From contig UQNF01000001.1 in the NCBI GenBank assembly GCA_900542285.1, forward strand, positions 62,001 through 126,000: a DNA stretch of 64,000 nt, in the 5' to 3' direction. Source of the stretch: an uncultured Clostridium sp. GTDB lineage: Bacteria > Bacillota > Clostridia > Christensenellales > CAG-138. The translations under genes and the position numbers were made by a program. Under the pieces are notes generated by a model. The model was not told where the DNA came from, did not search any database, and was given only the letters and a program-made list of their open reading frames with translations. This document shows, in pieces, positions 33,557 through 41,958 of this stretch (positions within the stretch are counted from its first letter, which is position 1; each line of letters starts with the position of its first letter).

Positions 33557-34723
33557 ATGCGTGTTTTACTTTATGGTAACGGAAGCTGTGGGAACCACGG
33601 TTGCGAAGCGATTTATCGTGGAACAATCAACCTATTAGGAAGGGAAAATCAGTACATCTTATATTCTTCAAATATTGAAGACGATAAGTGTAATGGTCTT
33701 GATCTGGTTGCATCATTGATGCCTGCAAGGCAGAGGCCGATAAGAGATCTTCGCTTTTTGCGTGCATATTTAAGGTTGATGGCTAAGGGTGATTACTTGG
33801 AATTAGATGGATTAAGCTATCTTCCGGGAATCAAGCAGGCGAAGAAGAATTCCGACATCGCTCTCTCTGTCGGGGGAGATAATTATTGTTACGATGGGAC
33901 TGAAATATATGGTTGGCTGAACCGTTCCTATCATAATCACGGGATGAAGACAGTCCTTTGGGGATGCTCTATCGAACCCGACATTGCTGCAAGAAATAAC
34001 ATTGCAGAAGATCTCTCTCTGTATAACCTTATTGTTGCAAGGGAAAGTATTACCTTTGCGGCTGTTAACTGTATTCAGAAAAACACAATTTTAGCGCCCG
34101 ATCCCGCTTTTTTTATGGAACTCAAAGAGATAAATCTAGACGAGCGAGTTATGAGCGGCAATGTGATCGGTATAAATGCCAGCCCTCACATTCTAAAGTG
34201 TGAATCCTCGCCCGGCATGGCCTATGAAAACTATAGGCAACTGGTTAAGTATATCCTCTCTGAGACCGATGCTTATGTGGCCCTTATCCCACATGTTGTT
34301 TGGGATTCTAATGATGACCGTAAAGTATTGCGTCAATTATATGATGATTTTCGACAAGATCCCAGGCTGATCCCTGTGGAAGACCATACAGCCCCCGAGC
34401 TGAAATACATTATCTCCAAATGCGCTTTCTTCGTTGGAGCGCGTACTCATGCCACGATTGCAGCATACTCCTCCTGCGTGCCAACGCTTGTTGTTGGCTA
34501 TTCAGTTAAAGCTCGAGGGATTGCAAGAGATCTGTTTGGTACAGAAGATCAATTTGTTCTTCCTGTGCAGTCATTGAACGAACCGGGGCAACTTTCACGA
34601 GCATTTCAAGAGCTATATGCTAAGCGTGCAGCGATTAATGAGCATCTCCAAATGGTTTTGCCTGATTACTGCGCTAAAGCTGATGCTGCGATTCGGGCTA
34701 TTAAGGAATTGGTAATACGGTGA
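33557..34723 (+). CDS. Polysaccharide pyruvyl transferase family protein
   Basis: 388 residues, of the CsaB/WcaK-type pyruvyl transferase family that places ketal pyruvate from phosphoenolpyruvate on sugars. Seen: N-terminal YGNGSCGNHGCEAIYRGT (the GN-x-GD/E region), SVGGDNYCYDG, the long helix region, and the C-terminal FVGARTHATIAAYSSCVPTLVVGYSVKARGIARD block with the conserved R-x-H-x2-I/A pattern. If active, it would add negative charge to the polymer and could create a site for S-layer-homology proteins. Confidence 0.85.
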   Translation: MRVLLYGNGSCGNHGCEAIYRGTINLLGRENQYILYSSNIEDDKCNGLDLVASLMPARQRPIRDLRFLRAYLRLMAKGDYLELDGLSYLPGIKQAKKNSDIALSVGGDNYCYDGTEIYGWLNRSYHNHGMKTVLWGCSIEPDIAARNNIAEDLSLYNLIVARESITFAAVNCIQKNTILAPDPAFFMELKEINLDERVMSGNVIGINASPHILKCESSPGMAYENYRQLVKYILSETDAYVALIPHVVWDSNDDRKVLRQLYDDFRQDPRLIPVEDHTAPELKYIISKCAFFVGARTHATIAAYSSCVPTLVVGYSVKARGIARDLFGTEDQFVLPVQSLNEPGQLSRAFQELYAKRAAINEHLQMVLPDYCAKADAAIRAIKELVIR

Positions 34724-36252
34724 AGCGCAATGAATTGAAAACGGGAGCTGTGCTCTCATATATTAACCTGATAATCGGAAACTTAATCCCATTTATCTAC
34801 ACGCCGATCATGCTCAGACTGCTTGGACAGGCGGAATATGGGCTGTACGGTATTGCAAGCTCCATAATGGGCTATCTTGGCTTACTGAATTTTGGAATCG
34901 GAGGTTCTATTGTCCGTTATCTGTCCAAGTATAGAGCAATCGGCGATGAACAAGCCGAGGCCCGAGTCGCAGGCCTGTTTATTAAGATCTATTCTGTTGT
35001 ATGCGGCCTGATTTTGGTGGCAGGATCTGTTTTTGCTGCCAATATCCAAATCTATGGCCGTTCCTTGACAGCAGACGAAATCGAAACCCTGCGCACCTTG
35101 GTCGTTCTAATGACCATCAATACAGCAATATTCTTGCCGTTCAGCGTATTCAGTTCCATCGTTTTGGCGCATGAGCGGTATGTGTTCAGTAAAGTCGTTG
35201 GGATGCTATGTACTATTGCAGGTCCTCTGCTTAACATCGTACTGCTCTATTGCGGCTTTGGCTCCGTAGGATTGGTCGTTACGTCAACAGCATTGAATTT
35301 TATATCCTATGGTCTTTATACTTGGTATTGCATAAAAAAGCTGAATATTCGTCCATCTTTTGGAAGAACCGAACCAGGCCTGCTGAATGAGATACTGCAT
35401 TTTTCAGCATTCGTTTTTTTGGCGAGCATGGTGGATGTGCTTTACTGGTCAACCGATAAGCTTATCATTGGTTGGGCTATCGGTTCCGTTGCTACTGCAG
35501 TATACAACGTCGGTGCTACATTCAACACATATGTAACCGGATTGTCGTCTGCGCTCAGCGGATTACTGGTTCCAAAGCTTACAAATATGGCGGTTAAGGA
35601 TGCGCCAAAGGAACAGTTTTCAGAGATATTCATTAAGGTCGGGCGACTGCAGTTTATAATTATCTCCTTTATCGTTTCTGCGTTTGTTGCTTTTGGTCGA
35701 CAGTTTATTGCGATTTGGGCAGGGCCAGAATACCATGAAGCCTACTATGTTGCGCTGCTAACCATGATACCCGTAACCGTGCCGCTGATTCAGAATACAG
35801 GGCTGAATATTCTTTATGCCCTTAACCGACATAAATTTCGGTCAATTGTCTATACATGTATTGCTATTGCTAATGTCGGGCTGACATTCTGGTGGGTCAA
35901 GGATTTCGGAATTATCGGCGCAGCTATGGCTACCTGTATTGCTTATGTTATCGGTAACATATTAATTATGAACTGGTACTATTATAAGAAGATTGGACTA
36001 AGCATACCGTTATTTTGGAAGAATATACTTAAAATGTCACCTGTTATGATCATTATGGGGGCTGCTTGGTGGATTATTTTGAACTACATTCAGATTAATA
36101 ACTGGTTGGTTTTCTTCGCATTAGCTGCTGCATACACAGTGATGTACCTGCCCCTCGCTTATAGATTTATGATGAACCAATACGAGCGAGATATTGTTAT
36201 GGCTCCAATGAAGAAGATTCTTCAAAAACTCCGTCTGACAAAACAAAGGTGA
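34720..36252 (+). CDS. Wzx-type polysaccharide flippase (MOP superfamily)
   Basis: 510-residue membrane protein with about 14 hydrophobic helices, predicted to flip lipid-linked oligosaccharide across the membrane. The start NELKTGAVLSYINLIIGNLIPFIYTPIMLRLLGQAEYG is typical of O-antigen/teichuronic flippases, with the conserved YG and SIVRYLSKY region. The GTG start overlaps the previous stop as GTGA. No Wzy-like polymerase is present in the cluster, so either the polymerase lies elsewhere or a finished short glycan is exported. Confidence 0.9.
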   Translation: MKRNELKTGAVLSYINLIIGNLIPFIYTPIMLRLLGQAEYGLYGIASSIMGYLGLLNFGIGGSIVRYLSKYRAIGDEQAEARVAGLFIKIYSVVCGLILVAGSVFAANIQIYGRSLTADEIETLRTLVVLMTINTAIFLPFSVFSSIVLAHERYVFSKVVGMLCTIAGPLLNIVLLYCGFGSVGLVVTSTALNFISYGLYTWYCIKKLNIRPSFGRTEPGLLNEILHFSAFVFLASMVDVLYWSTDKLIIGWAIGSVATAVYNVGATFNTYVTGLSSALSGLLVPKLTNMAVKDAPKEQFSEIFIKVGRLQFIIISFIVSAFVAFGRQFIAIWAGPEYHEAYYVALLTMIPVTVPLIQNTGLNILYALNRHKFRSIVYTCIAIANVGLTFWWVKDFGIIGAAMATCIAYVIGNILIMNWYYYKKIGLSIPLFWKNILKMSPVMIIMGAAWWIILNYIQINNWLVFFALAAAYTVMYLPLAYRFMMNQYERDIVMAPMKKILQKLRLTKQR

Positions 36253-36265
36253 TTATCATGGAATT

Positions 36266-37441
36266 GTGCGAAATCGAACCTGTACAGGCTGTGCTGCCTG
36301 TGCAAATTCATGCCCCCAGAAGCTTATCCATATGGAACCGGATGCCGAGGGCTTTCTGCGTCCTACGGTGCAGGAAAAAGGTTGTATTGATTGCGGATCA
36401 TGCGAAAATAGCTGCCCGATTCTGCATCCAATGTGTTATCAAAGCAATGAGCCAACGGAGATAAAAGCTTTTTGTGCTCAATATCGGGATGAACCTATCA
36501 GGCTGGCAAGCACTTCCGGAGGCGTGTTTACTGCGCTCTGTGAATGGGTGTTTCAGCGTAAAGGTATAGTGTTCGGCGCTGCTTATGACGATTCATATCA
36601 GGTAGTTCATACAAGAGTTGATGACAAGGAAGAGCTTGATAAACTCCGTACGGCGAAATATGCTCAGAGCAAAATCGGATACTGTTACACCGAAATTAAT
36701 CAGCTGTTGAGCAATGGCTGCTATGTCCTTTTTTCCGGAACTCCCTGTCAAGTAGCCGGACTATCTGCCTTTTTAGGTAAAGAATATGAAAGGCTTATCT
36801 TGGTGGATGTGATTTGCCACGGAGTTCCTTCTCCTGCGGTTTGGCAGGAATACAGTAGGTATCGCTGCCATACAGATGCACAGGGCGCTGCCCCAGCCTC
36901 GATCAATCTCCGGAGCAAGATTTCCGGATGGCCAAGTTACTCTGTAAGCTTTGAATACAAAAACGGAGCTATCTACAATGCTCTAAACTCGAAAGATCCA
37001 TTTATACGGGCTTTTGTTGGAGATTTATGCCTTCGTCCCTCATGCTATTACTGCAAATTCAAGGGACTGCACAGGAATTGTGATTTCACCCTTGGCGACT
37101 ATTGGGGCGTATGGGATCAGGAGCCTGCGTTCAACGATGGAAAGGGAACATCATTGGTTTTGGTTCACAGCAAAAAAGGTGAGCTGATTTGGAATCAGCT
37201 TAACGATGCTCTGCGGTATAAACGAGTTGAAGCAGAATCTGCTCTTTCGGGAAACCCATCGGCATTGCAGTCTTCAGTTATGCCGTCCGTTCGTGAAACG
37301 TTTATGAGTCACTACACTCAACAAGATTTCAAAGAACTTGTCGACCATTTATGTCCTATTCCATCGCCAAACAGACAGCCTGTATGGAGACGAATACTGA
37401 AAAAGATTGCTCGCCTAACTCAGGCAATTAGGAGAAAATAA
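36266..37441 (+). CDS. F420 hydrogenase/dehydrogenase beta subunit-like Fe-S protein
   Basis: 391 residues. N-terminal ferredoxin-like domain with two cluster motifs, C-TG-C-AA-C-ANS-CP and C-ID-C-GS-C-ENS-CP, then the FrhB-type N- and C-terminal domains (LRTAKYAQSKIGYC, FSGTPCQVAGL, VICHGVPSP, CKFKGLHRNCDFTLGDYWG). Relatives are common in Firmicute and archaeal polysaccharide clusters beside pyruvyl transferases, but their reaction is unknown. The listed start is GTG 36266, poorly placed. A far better start, ATG 36258 behind AAAGGTGATTATC, is in another frame and would join this frame if one A were added near 36271-36273, giving MELCENRTCTGC, so a one-base deletion or assembly error is likely. 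Confidence 0.85.
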   Translation: MRNRTCTGCAACANSCPQKLIHMEPDAEGFLRPTVQEKGCIDCGSCENSCPILHPMCYQSNEPTEIKAFCAQYRDEPIRLASTSGGVFTALCEWVFQRKGIVFGAAYDDSYQVVHTRVDDKEELDKLRTAKYAQSKIGYCYTEINQLLSNGCYVLFSGTPCQVAGLSAFLGKEYERLILVDVICHGVPSPAVWQEYSRYRCHTDAQGAAPASINLRSKISGWPSYSVSFEYKNGAIYNALNSKDPFIRAFVGDLCLRPSCYYCKFKGLHRNCDFTLGDYWGVWDQEPAFNDGKGTSLVLVHSKKGELIWNQLNDALRYKRVEAESALSGNPSALQSSVMPSVRETFMSHYTQQDFKELVDHLCPIPSPNRQPVWRRILKKIARLTQAIRRK

Positions 37442-38532
37442 TGAAGAAAATTCTGCTCGTCTTCGGTACCAGACCGGAAGCAATAAAGATGTGTCCGCTG
37501 GTAAACGAACTAAAAGCCAGAGAAGGGGTAAAAACCGTTGTCTGCGTTTCGGGTCAGCATCGACAGATGTTGGATCAGGTCTTGGAGGCTTTTCATGTGG
37601 TTCCGGATTATGATTTATCCATCATGAAGGATAGACAGACGCTGTTTGACATCACCACAAATATTCTTGACCGCATCAAAGCGGTGCTTGAGGAAGTAAA
37701 GCCCGATGTTGTGCTGGTGCATGGGGATACATCCACCACATTTGTTACTGCGCTTGCCTGCTTCTATATGCAGATCCCGGTCGGACATGTTGAGGCCGGT
37801 CTGCGAACCTATGACATCTACTCACCCTACCCCGAGGAGTTCAACCGACAGGCGGTAAGCATTATCAGCAGGTATAATTTTGCTCCAACGGAGCAGGCCA
37901 GGCAAAACCTTCTAAGCGAGGGCAAACGGCCTGAAACGATTGTTGTTACCGGAAATACAGCGATCGATGCTTTGAGAACCACTGTAAGGGAGGATTATTC
38001 ACATCCCGAGTTGGTTTGGGCCTCTGACAGCCGCCTTATCCTAATAACTGCGCACCGCCGTGAAAACCTTGGGGAGCCTATGAATAACATGTTTCGGGCT
38101 ATCCGAAGGGTCATGGATGAACATACGGATGTTAAGGCAATTTACCCAATACACATGAACCCGATCGTGCGCAAAACAGCCGATGAGTTTTTGGGCGGTG
38201 ATGACCGCATTCATATAATTGAACCGCTCGACGTTCTTGATTTTCACAACTTTCTTGCCCGCTGCTTTCTGGTTCTGACTGATTCCGGAGGAATCCAAGA
38301 GGAAGCACCTTCGCTGGGCAAGCCCGTCTTAGTCATGCGGAATACCACCGAGCGCCCCGAGGGAATTGCAGCAGGCACATTGAAGCTCGTTGGAACCGAT
38401 GAAGAAGTCATCTATCGGAGTTTCAAGCAGCTTCTCGAGGATAATGAGGAGTATGCAAGGATGAGCAATGCCTGCAATCCCTATGGAGATGGCTTTGCCT
38501 GCAAGCGTATAGCAGATATTCTTGTACGTTGA
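37441..38532 (+). CDS. wecB: UDP-N-acetylglucosamine 2-epimerase, non-hydrolysing
   Basis: Interconverts UDP-GlcNAc and UDP-ManNAc to supply ManNAc units. 363 residues. Seen: KKILLVFGTRPEAIKMCPLV at the N-terminus, VHGDTSTTF, VGHVEAGLRTYDIYSPYPEEFNR with the catalytic acidic residues, TAHRRENLG, and the C-terminal TDSGGIQEEAPSLGKPVLVMRNTTERPE. All are diagnostic. Last gene of the polysaccharide operon; overlaps its neighbour by one base and is followed by a strong terminator. No WecC-type dehydrogenase is nearby. Confidence 0.96.
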   Translation: MKKILLVFGTRPEAIKMCPLVNELKAREGVKTVVCVSGQHRQMLDQVLEAFHVVPDYDLSIMKDRQTLFDITTNILDRIKAVLEEVKPDVVLVHGDTSTTFVTALACFYMQIPVGHVEAGLRTYDIYSPYPEEFNRQAVSIISRYNFAPTEQARQNLLSEGKRPETIVVTGNTAIDALRTTVREDYSHPELVWASDSRLILITAHRRENLGEPMNNMFRAIRRVMDEHTDVKAIYPIHMNPIVRKTADEFLGGDDRIHIIEPLDVLDFHNFLARCFLVLTDSGGIQEEAPSLGKPVLVMRNTTERPEGIAAGTLKLVGTDEEVIYRSFKQLLEDNEEYARMSNACNPYGDGFACKRIADILVR

Positions 38533-38575
38533 ATTAGATATGTGGGGTAATGCAGCATTCACTCGCATAAATACA

Positions 38576-38618
38576 AGGGCCTGTCGAGTTATTCCCGACA
38601 GGCCCTGCTTTTGTTTTG
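38576..38618 (+). terminator. Terminator of the polysaccharide operon
   Basis: An 11-bp perfect stem (38576-38586 with 38596-38606, arm AGGGCCTGTCG), 9-base loop and tail GCTTTTGTTTT. It ends the only long transcript visible across the cluster. Confidence 0.85.
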
Positions 38619-38698
38619 AGCAATTTGGTCACAAGTATTGAAGCTATTTGTATGCTGTGTATGCACAACCATGTTAAGGAAAGCCGGGCATAAACGGC

Positions 38699-39610
38699 TC
38701 AGTTTTTTCTGATTTCGTTGGCAAACCTTAGCGCATCATGAACCGATGGAAATTGGGAGGATTCCGCTTCTGCAAGTTCCTGTTCATATTTTTCAAAAAA
38801 ATTCGGCTCGTTTACGGAAGCCATTGCTATCGCCTCCGCTGTGAGCTTTCCGTTGCTCGTCATATTTTTCCCAACAAGCTTCCGAGCTTCCGCAGTATCA
38901 CCGCTGATAAGCTTTGGAGTATCGAATGCCAATTTCAGTTCCTGCGGCGGTTCCTTCCCTCCAAGTCCACTGTTGCGTGGGCAGGCATACTGACATATCT
39001 CGCAGCCAATATAGGTACACATATGCTTTTTAACATGGTCGGGATGAATCGCTGAGTCCATTTCGGCCCGCATACATTTTCCACGCAAAATGCCCTTCTC
39101 CCCTATTGCCTGTACGGGGCAAGCCTGGCTGCACGCGCCTATGTTTCCACAGATTTCGGAACACGGAACATCGGGCTCGTTATACTCAAGAGGTTCAAGG
39201 CTGTCGATCGCCAAAGCAAGAAGTACCATTCGCGTTCCGAAGGGAGGTATTGATACCAGCGAATTGCGGCACTGAATGCCTATTCCGGAGCTGAGAAGCT
39301 GGGGCTTCACCGGAATATTTGCCTTTTCTGCATGGATACCGTTCTCTTCCAAGAGTTCTATCAGCCCTTTTATGGAATGATATGCATGGTTTGACGCCGG
39401 ATAATACGATGGGATCCTTGTTGATGAGTGAAAAGGCTCATACGGATAAACCAACACAGCGATGGAAGCTGCAAACGGATATGCCGAGACTGCATCCATC
39501 ACGAGATTATACTCATTTTCTGGGTCAAAATTAAAGCGCATGGGCTTAGTGTAATATACGCGTGCAAAGCCCAGCCGTTCCGCCATCTTTGTTACATCCG
39601 AATGCTCCAT
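38699..39610 (-). CDS. QueG-like double-cluster Fe-S protein
   Basis: 303 residues resembling the N-terminal and ferredoxin parts of epoxyqueuosine reductase QueG, but without the C-terminal HEAT region, and with altered cysteine spacing: the first cluster reads C-x3-C-x5-C-x3-CP instead of CG-x-C-x2-C-x3-CP. The second, CTYIGCEICQYACPRN, is closer to standard. A conserved SIAVLVYPYEP block and FGTRM (normally G-x2-G-R/K-N) also differ from true QueG. It is best called a 4Fe-4S double-cluster protein of unknown role, possibly a corrinoid-reductive activator-like enzyme. The ATG at 39610 follows AAAGGTGAGGACT; GTG 39619 is an alternative. Confidence 0.7.
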   Translation of the reverse strand: MEHSDVTKMAERLGFARVYYTKPMRFNFDPENEYNLVMDAVSAYPFAASIAVLVYPYEPFHSSTRIPSYYPASNHAYHSIKGLIELLEENGIHAEKANIPVKPQLLSSGIGIQCRNSLVSIPPFGTRMVLLALAIDSLEPLEYNEPDVPCSEICGNIGACSQACPVQAIGEKGILRGKCMRAEMDSAIHPDHVKKHMCTYIGCEICQYACPRNSGLGGKEPPQELKLAFDTPKLISGDTAEARKLVGKNMTSNGKLTAEAIAMASVNEPNFFEKYEQELAEAESSQFPSVHDALRFANEIRKN

Positions 39611-39673
39611 AGTCCTCACCTTTCGAAATCGATCAATTTATTCTACCATAAAGCAATTCGCTGTTCAAGCGCT

Positions 39674-39701
39674 GCATATTTCCCACTAACAAGCATATAC
39701 C
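39674..39701 (+). promoter_or_regulatory. Sigma-E-like sporulation promoter for yabP-yabQ
   Basis: GCATATT at 39674-39680, 13-base spacer, CATATACC at 39694-39701, close to the Bacillus sigma-E consensus GHATATT / CATACAMT. A second match (GCATATA 39693-39699, CATACATA 39713-39720) is even better at the -10 but would start transcription inside the ribosome binding site. Both agree with expression of yabP in the mother cell. Confidence 0.55.
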
Positions 39702-39733
39702 TTAGTATGAATCATACATAAGGAGGAAAAGTA

Positions 39734-40036
39734 ATGGCAGACAACAGACCCATGATAGAAAGCCCAGGGCCTTTGCGGCTCAGGAGTCATGCTGTCCACA
39801 TCGAAAACCGCGAGTTCGCAAGCATTACCGGAGTCAAGGATGTCCTAAGTTTTAATGAGAATGAGATCATTTTGCTGTCGGACGGCGGAGGAATGACTGT
39901 GGAAGGGAATGATCTTCACATAACCAAGCTCAACCTCGAGGAGGGACAGATAATAATCAGCGGTCAAATCTGCGCGCTTGAATATGATGATCTCCCTGCT
40001 CCGAAGGGTTCGCTGTTCTCACGGATGTTCCACTGA
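39734..40036 (+). CDS. yabP: Sporulation protein YabP
   Basis: 100 residues, all-beta. The YabP family (mother-cell sporulation protein, molecular role unknown) is recognised by RLRSHAVHIENREFASITGVKDVLSF-like N-terminal strands and the GGGMTVEGNDLHITKLNLEEGQI core. Preceded by TAAGGAGGAAAAGTA. The stop shares TGATG with the yabQ start. In Bacillus yabP follows yabN and yabO; here yabN lies about 20 kb away, so the ancestral locus has been split. Confidence 0.9.
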   Translation: MADNRPMIESPGPLRLRSHAVHIENREFASITGVKDVLSFNENEIILLSDGGGMTVEGNDLHITKLNLEEGQIIISGQICALEYDDLPAPKGSLFSRMFH

Positions 40037-40347
40037 TGCATAATGCTCTAAACGAGATCCCGATTTTTCTAAGCTGCTTACGAACCGGTCTGTTGACAGG
40101 CGTATTGTACGAAATACTCTCGTTGTTTCGATTAAGCGGAAAACGCGTTTTATGCGCCGTTATCGATGTAGTGTTTGGACTTGCTGCGACGGCAGCCGCT
40201 GCACTGACTCTGTTGTATTGCGACTACGGCAGAATAAGGCTTTATGAGCTTGTGGCTATGATTCTTGGCGCATTCATTGTTCACCGCTATCCCGGAAAGC
40301 TAATTAGGAGTGCTTTTGCTGCGATAAAAAACAAAATCCACAGATAA
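40036..40347 (+). CDS. yabQ: Spore cortex protein YabQ-like
   Basis: 103-residue membrane protein with about three helices, starting with the conserved LSCLRTGLLTGVLYEILSLFRL region. YabQ is needed for cortex formation in Bacillus and localises to the forespore membrane. Identified mainly from its position immediately after yabP, size and topology. In many genomes divIC follows; here a terminator follows instead. Confidence 0.78.
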   Translation: MHNALNEIPIFLSCLRTGLLTGVLYEILSLFRLSGKRVLCAVIDVVFGLAATAAAALTLLYCDYGRIRLYELVAMILGAFIVHRYPGKLIRSAFAAIKNKIHR

Positions 40348-40350
40348 AAA

Positions 40351-40379
40351 GATCCCACGGTATTATTTACCGTGGGATC
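40351..40379. terminator. Bidirectional terminator between yabQ and a lipoprotein gene
   Basis: Perfect 12-bp stem GATCCCACGGTA (40351-40362) with its complement (40368-40379) and a 5-base loop. The minus-strand side ends in TTTTT, serving the lipoprotein gene; the plus-strand tail is CCTTTATCTCTATTTT. Confidence 0.8.
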
Positions 40380-40390
40380 AGCCTTTATCT

Positions 40391-40990
40391 CTATTTTTCA
40401 GGTTCGGCAGTGCCATCCGCGTTGGGATCGGGAGTCTGCATATATGCCGCTCCCCAAGGATTGGAATAGCCGTCAATTACCCATTTGTCGTCCTTATAGG
40501 TCATATTGATGTCATAGCCGGACTGGTCGTTTTCAGAAATAAAGCCCGTAAGCTTAACGACTATGGTATCGCTGTTCACATCGCCTGTAAGCTCAAAGGT
40601 AAAGATCTTGCCTTTACCTTCTTTATATGTAAGCTCATCCTCGCCAAAGAAATCGCCGTCTCCCTTAGCTAGATAGCCCTGAGAAACAAGCTCGTCAAAG
40701 CTCAGATTGACCACTGCAGCATTGCCGTTTGCTGCATACTCCGCAAGATACTTCTGAATCGCATCGGGTATCTCATCAAAGCTCCAGCCTTTGATATGGA
40801 AGGTCAGATATTCGACCTTGGAATGATTATCATTTTTGGGACAGACGGCAGCGACAGCAGTAAACAAGGCAGCTTCTTCGCGGTTCAAACCCTCGGGAAC
40901 CTCGTACACGTCGTCCTTCTTGCAAGCCGCACAGGGTATAAGCATGAGAGCGGCAAGAAGAATAACCATAAGCTTATTAATGAACTTCAT
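40391..40990 (-). CDS. Predicted lipoprotein of unknown function
   Basis: 199 residues: a basic start MKFINKL, hydrophobic signal core and a lipobox-like CAAC ending at residue 23 or so, then a soluble acidic domain. The mature part has alternating hydrophobic strands and NDQSGYDINMTYKDDKWVIDGYSNPWG, the look of an NTF2- or cystatin-like lipoprotein domain, but I do not recognise a family. The ATG at 40990 follows CCAGGAGGAATT; the ORF upstream to 41053 is not needed. It has its own terminator. Confidence 0.75.
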   Translation of the reverse strand: MKFINKLMVILLAALMLIPCAACKKDDVYEVPEGLNREEAALFTAVAAVCPKNDNHSKVEYLTFHIKGWSFDEIPDAIQKYLAEYAANGNAAVVNLSFDELVSQGYLAKGDGDFFGEDELTYKEGKGKIFTFELTGDVNSDTIVVKLTGFISENDQSGYDINMTYKDDKWVIDGYSNPWGAAYMQTPDPNADGTAEPEK

Positions 40991-41136
40991 AATTCCTCCT
41001 GGTTGGATAGTTCTATCGCTCCTAATTATAATGCATTTTGGCTTCAATAGCAAATGCTTTTTCGCTGCGCACTTATTGCCTGTTGGGTTCAGGCAAAACC
41101 CTGTAATGCATATATATCGTTTGAGCTATGCTGCTG

Positions 41137-41871
41137 TTAGTTCTTCTCGCGCTTTGTGAATGGGGAGTCCAGAAATTTTTTAACTGATTCAAGAAACGAA
41201 TCGATCTCCTCTCGGTTAGGCTTGTAGTAAACTTTACCTCCTTCCAACGACGATTCTACAAATCCATTGAAGACCAGTTTGTTCATATGATACGATACGG
41301 TCGGAGCAGTTATATTGAATATCTCCGCAAGCTCCAATCCGTAGCATGGGCGAGCACAAATACAATGCAAAATCTCGAGCCTCGTTTCATCGGATAGTAT
41401 CTTAAAACGTGCGGCTATCTTATTGCAATCACATCCGGCATACAGCAAATCGGTAATGTCCTTCAAAAAAGCTCCGATTATTACATCCGGCGCACCGTCC
41501 TCGCTCTCCTTTACGGTTATCGAAACCGGAGAAAGCATGCTGATATAAACCGAATAGGAATCGGCTTCGGGCAATTGAAATCCGGCGCATTCCATAACAT
41601 AGCTGCGAAGATCGGTTGCTTCGTTGATACGCTGCTCCAGTTTGTGTATTGTTTCGGAATAAATATCAGAATTCTCGTTTATTGCGTTGACTACCGGCCT
41701 AAGCAGCTCAAAAAGCTCACGAATGTGTTCCTCGTAATTCGTATACAGACTTATCAGTTTGCGTTTAAGCGCCACCGAGATATTCATCCTATTGATGAAG
41801 TCCAACAGCCCTTTCTCATCTTCATTCAGGAAGATCCTATGCAGCTCATCATTCTCGTTGAACTTCGTCAC
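41137..41871 (-). CDS. ArsR-type winged-helix transcriptional regulator
   Basis: 244 residues. The C-terminal third is a winged helix: ARFKILSDETRLEILHCICARPCYGLELAEIF (helices), ITAPTVSYHMNKLVFNGFVES (recognition helix) and EGGKVYYKPN (wing). The N-terminal 150 residues form an unrecognised, mostly helical sensor-like region followed by a short CDC (DCN) sequence. No classical metal-binding ELCVCDL motif is present. The frame opens at GTG 41871 without a clear binding site. It is divergent from the large subtilase gene, with an inverted repeat between them. Confidence 0.8.
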   Translation of the reverse strand: MTKFNENDELHRIFLNEDEKGLLDFINRMNISVALKRKLISLYTNYEEHIRELFELLRPVVNAINENSDIYSETIHKLEQRINEATDLRSYVMECAGFQLPEADSYSVYISMLSPVSITVKESEDGAPDVIIGAFLKDITDLLYAGCDCNKIAARFKILSDETRLEILHCICARPCYGLELAEIFNITAPTVSYHMNKLVFNGFVESSLEGGKVYYKPNREEIDSFLESVKKFLDSPFTKREKN

Positions 41872-41894
41872 GAGAGGATTTGCGCAGAATATAG

Positions 41895-41934
41895 GTTATC
41901 GAAACAGCGAGAAATTCCCGGTATTTCGAATAAC
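41895..41934. promoter_or_regulatory. Inverted repeat between the regulator and subtilase genes
   Basis: GTTATCGAAA at 41895-41904 and TTTCGAATAAC at 41924-41934, complementary apart from one extra A, separated by 19 bases. It fills the 87-base divergent region and is a candidate operator for the ArsR-type protein. Confidence 0.45.
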
Positions 41935-41958
41935 TCAACTAATTAGGAGGTTTCTTGT

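Noticed and set aside
36249..36464. A 71-residue ORF starting ATG 36258 as a separate gene.
   Set aside because: Better explained as the true start of the following Fe-S gene with a one-base frameshift.
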